From Lachnospiraceae bacterium (lineage in GTDB: Bacteria; Bacillota; Clostridia; Lachnospirales; Lachnospiraceae): a stretch of DNA of 60,090 nt. The stretch's first letter is position 1. Each line of letters opens with the position of its first letter. The stretch lies in the NCBI GenBank assembly GCA_017626325.1, contig JAGAIZ010000026.1, forward strand, positions 1 to 60,090. The letters run 5' to 3'. The notes beneath the pieces are model-generated. The model saw nothing but the letters and a program-made list of their open reading frames with translations. It searched no databases and had not been told where the DNA came from. This document shows positions 33,915-42,318 of the stretch, one piece after another. Both the position numbers and the translations under genes were made by a program.

Positions 33915-35421
33915 TTCTGCCGTCTCTTTCACACAGCAGCCCTTCTCCCTTACCTCTCCTTACGCGATACACCGCAGCCGCCGCCAGAAACGCTTCCCCT
34001 GTCCCGGGGCTGCCATAGAAGTACAGATGGGGGAATCCCGCATACAAAGTTTCCGTACAGACCCCTTCCATCCAGACGCTCCCATTTCCCGGCTTACGCA
34101 CATATAGATCCGCGCAGTCTGCTTCAGACTCCCAATAATGAAACTCGTGGGCGCGGAAGGAATCACCTTTCTTCCCCAGCAGACAGTCCCCGCGCAAAGT
34201 CGCTTCTATATAGCCGAAACGTCCTTTCCGTCTCCTGTTCGCAGCCCGCGCCGGGATTACCCCCGCCATTTCATAGAACCGGGGCGGAGCGCTTCCCTCC
34301 TGCGCTTCCAACTGTTCATGCAGGTACAGAAAACCGCCGCATTCCGCAATGCAGGGCATACCCGCCGCTATCTTCTGCCGGATATCCTGTTTCATGGAAC
34401 TGTTATCTGCCAGTTGTCCTGCATATAATTCCGGGTAACCGCCGCTTAGATACAATGCGTCGCATGATACCGGCACCCCTTCATCATGAAGCGGACTGAA
34501 AAAGACTGGCTCCGCCCCTTTCTCCCGCAGGAAATTCAGATTGTCCTCATAGAGAAAGCAGAAGGCCTCGTCCCGCGCCACCGCGACGCGAAGCGGCGGG
34601 GCGGACTGCTCTGACTCACCGTCATGGAGACAATTTCCTTCTGCCTGTATATGGAAAAGGCTGTCTGTCCCTGCGCTTTCTGACCCAACGCTGTCTGTCC
34701 CCGCGCTTTCTGCCAGCCCCAGAATGCCATCCACATCCACCGTTTCTGCAAGTTTTCCTGCAAGGTCATCTATCTTTGCGGAAAAATCCCGCACTTCCTG
34801 TGCCATCATAAGCCCCAGATGCCTGCTTTCCAGGCGCAGCCCGCCGCTTTCCGGCAGGCAGCCGCAGGGAATAAGTCCCATGGAGCGTACCGCCTCTGCC
34901 GCTTTCTCATAGAGGGAGAGCGGCATCCGGTTAAAAAGCACGCCCTGAATCATGCTCGGCTGCCTGTGCTTCACAAAGCCTTCCACCACCGCCATCACAG
35001 AATGTCCCATCCCCTTGCAGTCCACCACGAGAATCACAGGAATCCGCAGCGCTGCAGCCACAGAGTACGTGCTTGCTTCCCCGGTAAACCCCAGCCCGTC
35101 ATAATACCCCATAACGCCCTCAATCACGCTGATATCGTGACCTTTGCTATGGGTCTCGTACAAGTGCCGCAATCCCTCTTTTCCCATAAAAAAGGGATCC
35201 AGATTGTAACTGGGCACCCCCAGCACCCGTTGGTGAAAAGATGGGTCGATATAATCCGGTCCGCATTTAAAAGCGCAGGGGTTATATCCACTCCGCACAA
35301 GCAGGCGCAGAAGCCCGCAGGTAACCGTGGTTTTACCGCCGCCGCTGCCTGCCGCCGCAATCAGTATGCCGCCCAGGCGACGGTCAGATTGTTCTTTTTT
35401 CTCTGAATCTGTTTGTTGCAT
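33898..35421 (-). CDS. cbiA: Cobyrinate a,c-diamide synthase (CbiA/CobB)
   Basis: A 507-residue ATP-dependent amidotransferase that amidates side chains a and c. The P-loop is AAAGSGGGKTTVTCGLLR, followed by FKCGPDYIDPSFH and the VIEGVMGYYDGLG loop. The C-terminal glutaminase has its nucleophile cysteine in PCIAECGGFLYLHEQL. An inserted linker near residues 245-275 contains a duplicated ESAGTDS unit. GGAGG precedes ATG 35421; an upstream TTG is in frame. Its 3' end shares a palindrome with the convergent gene. Confidence 0.95.
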   Translation of the reverse strand: MQQTDSEKKEQSDRRLGGILIAAAGSGGGKTTVTCGLLRLLVRSGYNPCAFKCGPDYIDPSFHQRVLGVPSYNLDPFFMGKEGLRHLYETHSKGHDISVIEGVMGYYDGLGFTGEASTYSVAAALRIPVILVVDCKGMGHSVMAVVEGFVKHRQPSMIQGVLFNRMPLSLYEKAAEAVRSMGLIPCGCLPESGGLRLESRHLGLMMAQEVRDFSAKIDDLAGKLAETVDVDGILGLAESAGTDSVGSESAGTDSLFHIQAEGNCLHDGESEQSAPPLRVAVARDEAFCFLYEDNLNFLREKGAEPVFFSPLHDEGVPVSCDALYLSGGYPELYAGQLADNSSMKQDIRQKIAAGMPCIAECGGFLYLHEQLEAQEGSAPPRFYEMAGVIPARAANRRRKGRFGYIEATLRGDCLLGKKGDSFRAHEFHYWESEADCADLYVRKPGNGSVWMEGVCTETLYAGFPHLYFYGSPGTGEAFLAAAAVYRVRRGKGEGLLCERDGRTDSNP

Positions 35422-35494
35422 TTTCCCTCCACGAAGCTTCCCTGTCAAAATAACTTATCACTCTGATTCTCATTTCCAAGGCAGTCATGGGCTG

Positions 35495-36757
35495 TTATCC
35501 TCTGCCTCGCGCAGACAGAACCGTAACCGGATTGTGAGCCGTCAGCATATGACTTGCACCGACTTTTAAGCCCCGGCTGACCTGAAGCTGTACAATCTCC
35601 TGATCCGTGAAATTCTCTGTCTCCAGGAGTTCCAGCGCTGCCGCCGTATTTTCTACCGTAATCGTATTGATCACCACCCGCAGCGCCGGATTCTTCCGTA
35701 CCAGAAGGTCTATGATTTCCCGAAGCTGCCCCTTGCTGCCGCCGATGAAAGCTGCATCCGGTGCGGGGAGCTGCTCTAATGCTGCCGGAGCCATTCCTTC
35801 CACAATCTCCATGTTATGTAAACAAAACTTATCTTTGTTTAGTTTACATAACGCAACAGCTTTTGGATTTGTCTCGATTGCATACACCTTGCCTCTGCGC
35901 GCCGTAAGCGCCATTTCCACAGAGACAGAGCCTGTGCCGGCGCCAATGTCGTAGACGATATCCTTCTCCCTGATACGCAGCTTGCTCATCACCACCGCGC
36001 GTACCTCCGCTTTGGTCATCGGCACTTCTCCCCGCGTGAAGCTTTCGTCCGGCAATCCCCACAGGTTGGCGCCGACTGCCTCCGGATTTTCCAGATACAA
36101 GACCGAAAGGGGCGCGTACTCCTGCCGCGCCAGTTCGCGGACTGTCCCGGATGATATTCGCTCCTGTAACGGCTGCGGTGCAGCGTAAGACAGATTCTCC
36201 CCCACATAACCAAACGCCCCGCCCAGTCCGTGGGCCGCCAGTTCTTCCAGGTACTTCTGCGCGTTTCCCCCGGTGACCGCAAAGACTTTCTCATGGGTCA
36301 GCACCGCCTGCCACAGATTTTCCTCCGCTCCGTGCAGATTCACAAGCTCTGCATCTTCCCAGGATTTACCGATTTTGGCACAGAAATAAGACAGTGAAGA
36401 GATACCGGGCAGCACAATCACACGCCTTTGCACCGTTTCCTCTCCCCAGGCTTCACGAAGCGCGGCAAGGAGCGCCTTCGCCCCGCTGTAGAAGCCGCTG
36501 TCGCCGGACAAAAGCACCGCAATATTGCCTGCTCCCGTACGCATATATTCTTCTATAATCTCCACAATCTCTTCCGTCCGATAAGAAACTGCGCAGCTTT
36601 TCTCCTTTTCATAAGGCGCAAGCATACGCTTCGCGCCAACAAGCAGCTTCGCCGCCTCTATCGCCTGCGCTGCTTCCACCGTCAGACACCCCGGATTTCC
36701 CATACCGATGCCGATAATATATAGTGATACACCGGAGATTTTGTTTCGTTCTGTCAT
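35495..36757 (-). CDS. cbiET: Fused precorrin-6Y C5,15-methyltransferase (CbiE-CbiT)
   Basis: A 420-residue two-domain protein. Residues 1-215 are the CbiE tetrapyrrole methylase (IIGIGMGNPGCLTVEAAQAI, VLLSGDSGFYSGAKALLAAL). Residues 225-410 are the CbiT methyltransferase/decarboxylase with the SAM motif IVYDIGAGTGSVSVEMAL and DAAFIGGSKGQLREI. Together they methylate C-5 and C-15 and remove the C-12 acetate carboxyl. CobL of the aerobic pathway has the same fusion; pairing with CbiD, CbiG and CbiA indicates the anaerobic route. Upstream is a DUF512 gene. Confidence 0.95.
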   Translation of the reverse strand: MTERNKISGVSLYIIGIGMGNPGCLTVEAAQAIEAAKLLVGAKRMLAPYEKEKSCAVSYRTEEIVEIIEEYMRTGAGNIAVLLSGDSGFYSGAKALLAALREAWGEETVQRRVIVLPGISSLSYFCAKIGKSWEDAELVNLHGAEENLWQAVLTHEKVFAVTGGNAQKYLEELAAHGLGGAFGYVGENLSYAAPQPLQERISSGTVRELARQEYAPLSVLYLENPEAVGANLWGLPDESFTRGEVPMTKAEVRAVVMSKLRIREKDIVYDIGAGTGSVSVEMALTARRGKVYAIETNPKAVALCKLNKDKFCLHNMEIVEGMAPAALEQLPAPDAAFIGGSKGQLREIIDLLVRKNPALRVVINTITVENTAAALELLETENFTDQEIVQLQVSRGLKVGASHMLTAHNPVTVLSARGRG

Positions 36758-36828
36758 ACAACGCCGCCTCTCTGTCCTTTCTTTCTGCCCTTTCTCTCTG
36801 TCCTCTCTGTCATCCCCGTTCAGACCAG

Positions 36829-38250
36829 CTACCGTTCCCGCTCAAACGCTTTCACATATACCACCTGCTCATTCGCCCTGTCCATGCGGTATTCCCTGTC
36901 AAGAACAGCGTCCACGAAATCCTGTCCCGATGATTCCACGACGACAACCCGAAGCCCCAGCGCCTCTTCCACCTGCGGAATCGTCACATCATCCAGGAAA
37001 ACCTGCTCTCCGCTCCTGAGCATGACCGCAGAAATCAGCAGCGCCTCCCCCAGAGCGGCGCCTCTTTCCTGCGATTCCTTCAACTGCGCGATCAGATCCT
37101 GTCCCGTAATCAGCCCCGTTACCGTAATCGTCTCGCCGAAGAAATCGTTTCGGATGGCAAATACCCGAATCGTCAGCCCGGGGTACGCCTCCATCATCTG
37201 CTTTGCAAACTCCTGCAGCGTGGAAAAGGCAAGCTTTCCGGTCGCTACAGTCACCGTCCTCTTCACCCTATGCTTCTGCACATGGTATTTCACTCCATGA
37301 GCGGCGGTCGCAAAAGCCTCCGCGAATTCTTCCCGGAATAACCGCATCATCCCCACGCCGTTTTCCAACTGGATATAGCCGTCGTAGCGCTCTTCCTCCG
37401 GGAAATCCCGCTCCGCCAGAATATAGAACTCATCGCTGGCATGAATAAAATGAAGCCCGAACCGTGCAAAGCACTCCGGCTGAAAGCTTTCAATCAGATC
37501 AATGACGCCGCCTGCCTCTTCTTTTGTAAAAAGCGGTATGGGATACAACCCGTCCCGGTATCTGGTAATCCCCGCAGGCACCACCGACACACTCCGCATA
37601 AAAGGCAGATATTTCATCAAATCCGTGATGCTGCGCCGCAGTTCTTCCCCGTCGTTGACGCCCTTACAGCACACAATCTGCCCGTTCATCTCCACATGCC
37701 CTTCATAAAGCCTGTCCAGATATTTCAGCTTCTCTCCCGCGAAGCGGTTATGCAGCATCTGACAGCGCAGAGCCGGATTCGTGGTCTGCACGGAAATGTT
37801 AATAGGCGCAAGCTGCATCCTGACAATGCGTTCCACATCCTCGTCGGACATATTGGTCATCGTAATATAGTTCCCCTGCAAAAAGGAAAGTCTGGAGTCG
37901 TCATCCTTGAAATACAGGTTGTCACGCATTCCCGGCGGCATCTGATCAATAAAACAGAATATGCATTTGTTGCTGCAGGAGCGGTAATCGCTCATCAGCT
38001 CGTTTTCAAAGGACACCCCCAGATCATCGTCATACTCCTTATCAACCTCCAGAAGCCATTCCTCGCCGTCCGCCTTGCGAATCAGCACCTCCACATATTC
38101 ATCCTTGATGAAATACCGGTAATCGAAGACGTCCCCGATTTCCTTATCGTTGATACGAAGAAGCGCATCTCCCGGCTCAATTCCCATTTCCTCCGCGATG
38201 GAATCCGCATATACTTCTTTGATTACGTGTTCTTTTCTACTCAACTTCAT
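36829..38250 (-). CDS. DUF512 protein with PDZ and radical-SAM-like domains
   Basis: A 473-residue protein. The N-terminal PDZ-like domain (HVIKEVYADSIAEEMGIEPG) is followed by SYRSCSNKCIFCFIDQMPPG, a CxxxCxxC iron-sulfur motif, and LRDDSRLSFLQGNYITMTNM-type sequence. The rest is the DUF512 domain. Proteins of this organisation occur widely in Clostridia; their reaction is not established. I chose the ATG at 38250, which matches the usual start of the family; a GTG at 38283 is in frame. It splits cbiJ from cbiET and has no known cobalamin role. Confidence 0.87.
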   Translation of the reverse strand: MKLSRKEHVIKEVYADSIAEEMGIEPGDALLRINDKEIGDVFDYRYFIKDEYVEVLIRKADGEEWLLEVDKEYDDDLGVSFENELMSDYRSCSNKCIFCFIDQMPPGMRDNLYFKDDDSRLSFLQGNYITMTNMSDEDVERIVRMQLAPINISVQTTNPALRCQMLHNRFAGEKLKYLDRLYEGHVEMNGQIVCCKGVNDGEELRRSITDLMKYLPFMRSVSVVPAGITRYRDGLYPIPLFTKEEAGGVIDLIESFQPECFARFGLHFIHASDEFYILAERDFPEEERYDGYIQLENGVGMMRLFREEFAEAFATAAHGVKYHVQKHRVKRTVTVATGKLAFSTLQEFAKQMMEAYPGLTIRVFAIRNDFFGETITVTGLITGQDLIAQLKESQERGAALGEALLISAVMLRSGEQVFLDDVTIPQVEEALGLRVVVVESSGQDFVDAVLDREYRMDRANEQVVYVKAFERER

Positions 38251-38287
38251 GCCCTCACATGCCGCGCGATTATTTATGCTCACTCAC

Positions 38288-39280
38288 TTATATTTTATCG
38301 CTATTATGATAATCAGCCCCGGAACTTTTCCCTATGATTTTGCACATCTGCTCCACACTGACCCCTTCCGTCTCCTGCGGCGGCACAAGCACCACCAGTT
38401 CTGCGCCGCAGTTGCGCGCTGCCTCCTCCTTCTCCGGATAACCGCCCCGCTTTCCGGACTGCTTGGTCAACAGATAGCGGATATCGCATGCACGCAGTAT
38501 TTCCTCATTCCTTTCTATGGAAAAGGGGCCCTGCTCACAGATGATATGCTCCGGCAAAAATCCAAGCGCCAGGCACTTCTCCCGCATTTCCCCGCTGGGA
38601 AGTATTCTCAGATATACTCTTTTCCGGAAGCCGTCAAGTTTACATAACTCTTCTGCCTGTTTACTGCCCGTCGTAGCCAGAATATTTCCTTCAGTTGTCT
38701 GCAGATAGGAGACTGCCTGCCCGATATCGCGGTGATAACTGACTGCCGCCCGGGCTTCCCGCTGCTCTGAATTGCTGTCTGCCGCTTCACCTGTCCGCCG
38801 CTCTGAATTGCTGTCCGCCGCTTCCCCTGTCCTCCGCTCTGAATCGCTGTCCGCCGCTTCCCCTGTCCGCCGCTCTGAATCGCTGTCCGCCGCTTCCCCT
38901 GTCCTCCGTTCTGCCGCTTCTGTCAGTTCCCGAAGCACCCGGTAATATACCCTGTCCGCAATTCCTTCTTCTCTGCAATAGCGCTCAGCCGCCTTCCTGA
39001 TATTAGCGGTCACCTCCACCGCATAAGGATGGGTCGCATCAATGATAAGAGAAGGGTTTTCTTTTCGAAAAAAGCTTAACATCTCCTCTGCGTCCATCCG
39101 GCCCGCCAAAATCTCCGCAGACGCTCCGGTTTCCCGCAGAAGCTCCCTGCCATAATCCGTCGCCACACAAAAAACAGACGCTATCCGATGCGCCGCACAA
39201 AATTCATACAACTGTCTTCCTTCACTTGTTCCCGCAAATATAATGCATTTCCGGTTCACATACCGTCTCTTATCAGTCAT
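38288..39280 (-). CDS. cbiJ: Cobalt-precorrin-6A reductase (CbiJ/CobK)
   Basis: A 330-residue reductase of the corrin ring. Family features are CIIFAGTSEGRQLYEFCA at the start, IDATHPYAVEVTANI and the later TTGSKQAEELCKL and EHIICEQGPFSIERNEEIL. Between about residues 125 and 172 it carries a repeat-encoded linker (RRTGEAADS[DN]SE, four units) that ordinary CbiJ lacks. The ATG overlaps the stop codon of a 47-residue TetR-like fragment, indicating coupling. A separate promoter lies upstream. Confidence 0.92.
   Translation of the reverse strand: MTDKRRYVNRKCIIFAGTSEGRQLYEFCAAHRIASVFCVATDYGRELLRETGASAEILAGRMDAEEMLSFFRKENPSLIIDATHPYAVEVTANIRKAAERYCREEGIADRVYYRVLRELTEAAERRTGEAADSDSERRTGEAADSDSERRTGEAADSNSERRTGEAADSNSEQREARAAVSYHRDIGQAVSYLQTTEGNILATTGSKQAEELCKLDGFRKRVYLRILPSGEMREKCLALGFLPEHIICEQGPFSIERNEEILRACDIRYLLTKQSGKRGGYPEKEEAARNCGAELVVLVPPQETEGVSVEQMCKIIGKSSGADYHNSDKI
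38764..38907. repeat. 36-bp coding minisatellite within cbiJ (four units)
   Basis: Four consecutive 36-bp units encode RRTGEAADSDSE or RRTGEAADSNSE. Units differ by a few bases, so duplication is recent but not identical. The frame is kept. Confidence 0.9.
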
Positions 39281-39416
39281 TTCCTGTCCGCTCCTTTTCC
39301 ATCTTATCCAACATATCATAGATATCGGTAAAATGAGCATAAAAAGTGGAACGGTTCACCTCCGCTTTTTCGCATAATTTTTTGACTGTTATCTTTTCAA
39401 ACGCCGTACTTTTCAT
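39273..39416 (-). CDS. Truncated TetR-type HTH protein (47 residues) coupled to cbiJ
   Basis: A minus-strand reading frame encodes the DNA-binding segment of a TetR/AcrR regulator: FEKITVKKLCEKAEVNRSTF followed by YAHFTDIYDML. Full-length TetR proteins have about 190 residues, so the ligand-binding domain is missing. AAGGAG precedes the ATG. The TGA stop overlaps the ATG of cbiJ. It may be a degraded regulator whose start site survives because it drives cbiJ translation, or a mini-repressor. The HTH similarity is clear; the role is inferred. Confidence 0.75.
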   Translation of the reverse strand: MKSTAFEKITVKKLCEKAEVNRSTFYAHFTDIYDMLDKMEKERTGND

Positions 39417-39427
39417 AAGCTCCTTAA

Positions 39428-39456
39428 ATTATAGTATAAGCATACCCAAACTACAA
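39428..39456 (-). promoter_or_regulatory. Promoter upstream of the TetR fragment and cbiJ
   Basis: On the minus strand TTGTAG (forward 39451-39456) and TATAAT (forward 39428-39433) are 17 bases apart. Transcription would start near 39421, a few bases before the AAGGAG. The near-palindrome ACAACACATGTTGG (39454-39467) overlaps the -35 and may be an operator. The remaining gap to cbiH (39468-39550) holds no gene. Confidence 0.65.
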
Positions 39457-39550
39457 CACATGTTGGCACGAACCGTATGCGCAGAACAGATTCCAGCGGC
39501 TATATGCCGGAGGACGTAACAGACGTAAGGAGACCCATGCAACGTAACAA

Positions 39551-40297
39551 TTAAATTTTAACGTCTTTCTGATACCCTCTCGGCGTTACCATCCGGTCGC
39601 CGTACCGTCTGGTCATGGAATTGCCGATGTACACCGTGGTAAACATATCCGCCGGGAAGTCGTGAAGCTGCCTGAGCGTCATGACTTCCCGGCTCTGCCC
39701 CTCTCTGCCGATATGACGCGCCACACCGCAGACTCTGTCATCCGCCATTCCCGCTTCCAAAAGGATATCACAGGCTTTCTGCAAATAATCAGGACGCCCC
39801 TTGCTGGCCGGATTGTACAGACAGATCACGAAATCTCCCATAACCGCCGCCTGTAAACGTCGTTTGATCGTTTCCCAGGGCGTCAGCCTGTCGCTTAAGC
39901 TGATGACAGCGAAATCATGGGTCAGCGGAGCGCCCAGTATCGCCGCGCCGCTGCATGCCGCCGTTACTCCCGGCAGGATTGCAAGCTCCGGCATATCTTT
40001 TGCCATGGCATCCCCCGCCAGTTCACAGATCAGTCCTGCCATACCGTACACCCCGCTGTCACCGCTGCATACCATTGCGATATTCAGTCCGGCCCGCGCC
40101 TGTGCGATCGCCCACTGACATCGCTCCACTTCCTTCGTCATGGGGGTCGTATAATATTCCTTATCCGGGAAAAGCTCCCGCACCAGTTCCACATATACCG
40201 TATAGCCGACGATACAGTCGCTTTGCTCCAATGCCTGATACGCCTCCAGCGTCATTCCTTCTTTTTTGCCCGGTCCTATCCCAACTATAGTCAACAT
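39551..40297 (-). CDS. cbiH: Cobalt-precorrin-3B C17-methyltransferase (CbiH/CobJ)
   Basis: A 248-residue SAM-dependent tetrapyrrole methylase that contracts the ring while methylating C-17. It begins LTIVGIGPGKKEGMTLEAYQ and contains MVCSGDSGVYGMAGLICELA, ILGAPLTHDFAVISLSDRLT and FVICLYNPASKGRPDYL, all typical. Start at ATG 40297; GGAGG lies ten bases upstream. The open frame extends back into cbiG, which ends 46 bases away. Confidence 0.95.
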   Translation of the reverse strand: MLTIVGIGPGKKEGMTLEAYQALEQSDCIVGYTVYVELVRELFPDKEYYTTPMTKEVERCQWAIAQARAGLNIAMVCSGDSGVYGMAGLICELAGDAMAKDMPELAILPGVTAACSGAAILGAPLTHDFAVISLSDRLTPWETIKRRLQAAVMGDFVICLYNPASKGRPDYLQKACDILLEAGMADDRVCGVARHIGREGQSREVMTLRQLHDFPADMFTTVYIGNSMTRRYGDRMVTPRGYQKDVKI

Positions 40298-40343
40298 ATC
40301 TCCTTTACCTCCTCCCTGCAAGCGCAGCGCTTCTTCTCCCGCT

Positions 40344-41519
40344 TTACCAGACAAGCCGCGGCTTAACCTGCACGATCGCCATAGTCATACCGTTCTGCGC
40401 CTGCTTGCCCGATACCAGCCTGTATTCCCACGCCCAGCGTTCCGCGAGGCAATATGCGCTCCGCTCGCATACATTATCCACGCCCACAGTCTCCTTGACA
40501 AAAGAAGAGGCGCTCACAGGTGCCTGCACCTGCTCCAATTCCTCTGCGGAAAATACCTCGTAAGACGCTCCCAGCCTGCGGGAGAGTTCCCAGATGCCGT
40601 CCTCTTCTCTTTTCACATCGATAGAAGCGATCGCCGCAATCTCCCAGATCTCTATATGCAGCCGCCTGCAGAGCTGCCGCAGGAAGTCTTCCAATTCTTC
40701 CGCAGTCTTGCCCTTCTTACAGCCAACGCCCAGAATATACTGTCTCGCCCTCAAAACGCAGACCTGCGCCGCGCCGCAGCGCTGTTTCAGCCCCGCCAGT
40801 TCTTCCTGCGGCAATTCTACGGCGATTGCCGCCGCACATTCTGACGGAGACTGCCCTTCCAACACGATACGCCGCTTTCCCCGGATTCCGTACTGCCCCT
40901 GCGTCTGCACAAACCGCTCTTCCTGCTGTTTCGCCGCTTCATCCGGCACTTCTTCCACAGCCCGCTCAATCGGCATGCCGGTCTGCAGTTCCACCGGCAT
41001 GCCCCGCAAAAGCGCTGCGGAAATATTCCTGATACAAGCCGGATTCTCAATCCACAGGTGATTGTTCTGCGCAAACACATCCACAGCAAACTGCGCCTCC
41101 ACATCTGTCGCCGTAGTGATTACCGCCTGCGCGCCAAGCAGCCCTGCCAGTTCCCGGGCAATCGCCACACCGCCGCCGATATGCCCCGACAGTATGGGAA
41201 TCACAAACTGCCCCTTTTCATCCAGGACTAACACCGCCGGGTCGCGCAGCTTGCTTTCCAGCAAAGGCGCGATATACCGCACGGCAATTCCCATCGCTCC
41301 GATGAAAACAAAAGCAGTCGTTCTCTGCCATTCCCTGCACAGTACGTCTCTGCAATCCTGAACCCGAGTCTCCATGCCTTCTTTCACGGGCATAGCCTGC
41401 CTGTCTTTTCCGCAGTGTACGGAAAATGCCACGTCTTTTTTTTGTATAAAATAATCTGTCAGCCTCCGGTTAAGCTGCCTGCCCGTCTCCGTGTAGGATA
41501 TAACGACTATTCTGCGCAT
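40344..41519 (-). CDS. cbiG: Cobalt-precorrin-5A hydrolase (CbiG)
   Basis: A 391-residue enzyme of the anaerobic pathway that opens the delta-lactone and releases acetaldehyde. The N-terminal domain has FVFIGAMGIAVRYIAPLLE and PILSGHIGGGVAIARELA. The C-terminal domain has LGVGCKKGKTAEELEDFLR and EIAAIASIDVKREEDG. A middle segment (about 195-240) is glutamine/glutamate-rich and variable. CbiG is diagnostic for the oxygen-independent route. AGAGGG precedes the ATG. Confidence 0.95.
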   Translation of the reverse strand: MRRIVVISYTETGRQLNRRLTDYFIQKKDVAFSVHCGKDRQAMPVKEGMETRVQDCRDVLCREWQRTTAFVFIGAMGIAVRYIAPLLESKLRDPAVLVLDEKGQFVIPILSGHIGGGVAIARELAGLLGAQAVITTATDVEAQFAVDVFAQNNHLWIENPACIRNISAALLRGMPVELQTGMPIERAVEEVPDEAAKQQEERFVQTQGQYGIRGKRRIVLEGQSPSECAAAIAVELPQEELAGLKQRCGAAQVCVLRARQYILGVGCKKGKTAEELEDFLRQLCRRLHIEIWEIAAIASIDVKREEDGIWELSRRLGASYEVFSAEELEQVQAPVSASSFVKETVGVDNVCERSAYCLAERWAWEYRLVSGKQAQNGMTMAIVQVKPRLVW

Positions 41520-41567
41520 AGTTTGCCCTCTTATGCTCTTTTATCTGCTCTCTGCCGTCTTCTGTCA

Positions 41568-42221
41568 TCAGAAGTTCCGGCTCTTATCCCTGCTGCCGTT
41601 TCTTCCATTACTTCCTGCTGACATTTCTTCCTGCTGCCCCGGCTCTTCCTTCTCCCATATCTCCCGAAAAGGCCTCACCGGCTTCTGATCCTCTGTCCTC
41701 TCCCCGATCTGCTTCTCCATCCACGCCATGCCGTACCAGCGTTTGAATTTGTACGCGCAGTCGTGAAAACGTGCTGTCCTCGCATATCCCATCTTCTCGT
41801 GGAAGCGTACGCTTGCAAACGTCAGATATTCGTCCTCTTTCTCCGGCCAGGCGATGCAGGCCGCCGCCAGCACAACGCCCATTTTCTTAAGACAGGCTTC
41901 CAGGCGCTCATACAGCATTCTGCCGATTCCCCGTCCCCGCTCTTCCATCTTCACGTAGACCGTCAGCTCTGCGGACCACTGATAAGCCGCCCGCTCGTGT
42001 AAGGGTCCCGCATAAGCGTAGCCCACGATTTCCTCTCCCCTTACAGCCGCCAGATAGGGATACTTCTCCAACGTGCACCGGATTCTTCCCCGGAATTCCT
42101 CCAGGGTCGGCGTCTCATATTCATAGGTAATCGCCGTCTGCTCCACATAAGGCGCATAGATCGCCAGAAGCGCTTCCGCGTCTTGCTCCGTGACAGCCCG
42201 AATTGTAATTTCCTCTTTCAT
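41568..42221 (-). CDS. GNAT acetyltransferase, phosphinothricin-acetyltransferase-like
   Basis: A 217-residue N-acetyltransferase. Residues 1-165 match the PAT-like GNAT group: TIRAVTEQDAEALLAIYAPY, YEYETPTLEEFRGRI, VYVKMEERGRGIGRMLYERL (acetyl-CoA loop) and FHEKMGYARTARFHDCAYKF. The last 50 residues are an extra polar tail rich in Gln, Glu and Gly, encoded by DNA with imperfect short repeats. Substrate is unknown. GGAGG precedes ATG 42221; frame upstream of that runs into a dispersed repeat. It lies between cbiF and cbiG without an obvious role there. Confidence 0.87.
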   Translation of the reverse strand: MKEEITIRAVTEQDAEALLAIYAPYVEQTAITYEYETPTLEEFRGRIRCTLEKYPYLAAVRGEEIVGYAYAGPLHERAAYQWSAELTVYVKMEERGRGIGRMLYERLEACLKKMGVVLAAACIAWPEKEDEYLTFASVRFHEKMGYARTARFHDCAYKFKRWYGMAWMEKQIGERTEDQKPVRPFREIWEKEEPGQQEEMSAGSNGRNGSRDKSRNF

Positions 42222-42260
42222 ACGCGCCTCCATATCAGCGTCCTTTTCAATTTCATCTTC

Positions 42261-42318
42261 CATGTCAGCGCGATTTACTGCGATGACACGCGTCGGAGTG
42301 GGATTTATCGCGCTGACA
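42261..42318. repeat. Dispersed inverted-repeat element, copy 2 (overlaps the 3' end of cbiF)
   Basis: TGTCAGCGCGAT (42263-42274) pairs perfectly with ATCGCGCTGACA (42307-42318). The loop contains TGCGATGACACGCGTCGGA, shared with 29424-29442. The right arm encodes the last residues (SVSAR) and the stop of cbiF. Confidence 0.8.

Noticed and set aside
38764-38907. 36-bp repeats considered as a CRISPR array
   Set aside because: Units are contiguous with no spacers and lie in frame inside cbiJ.
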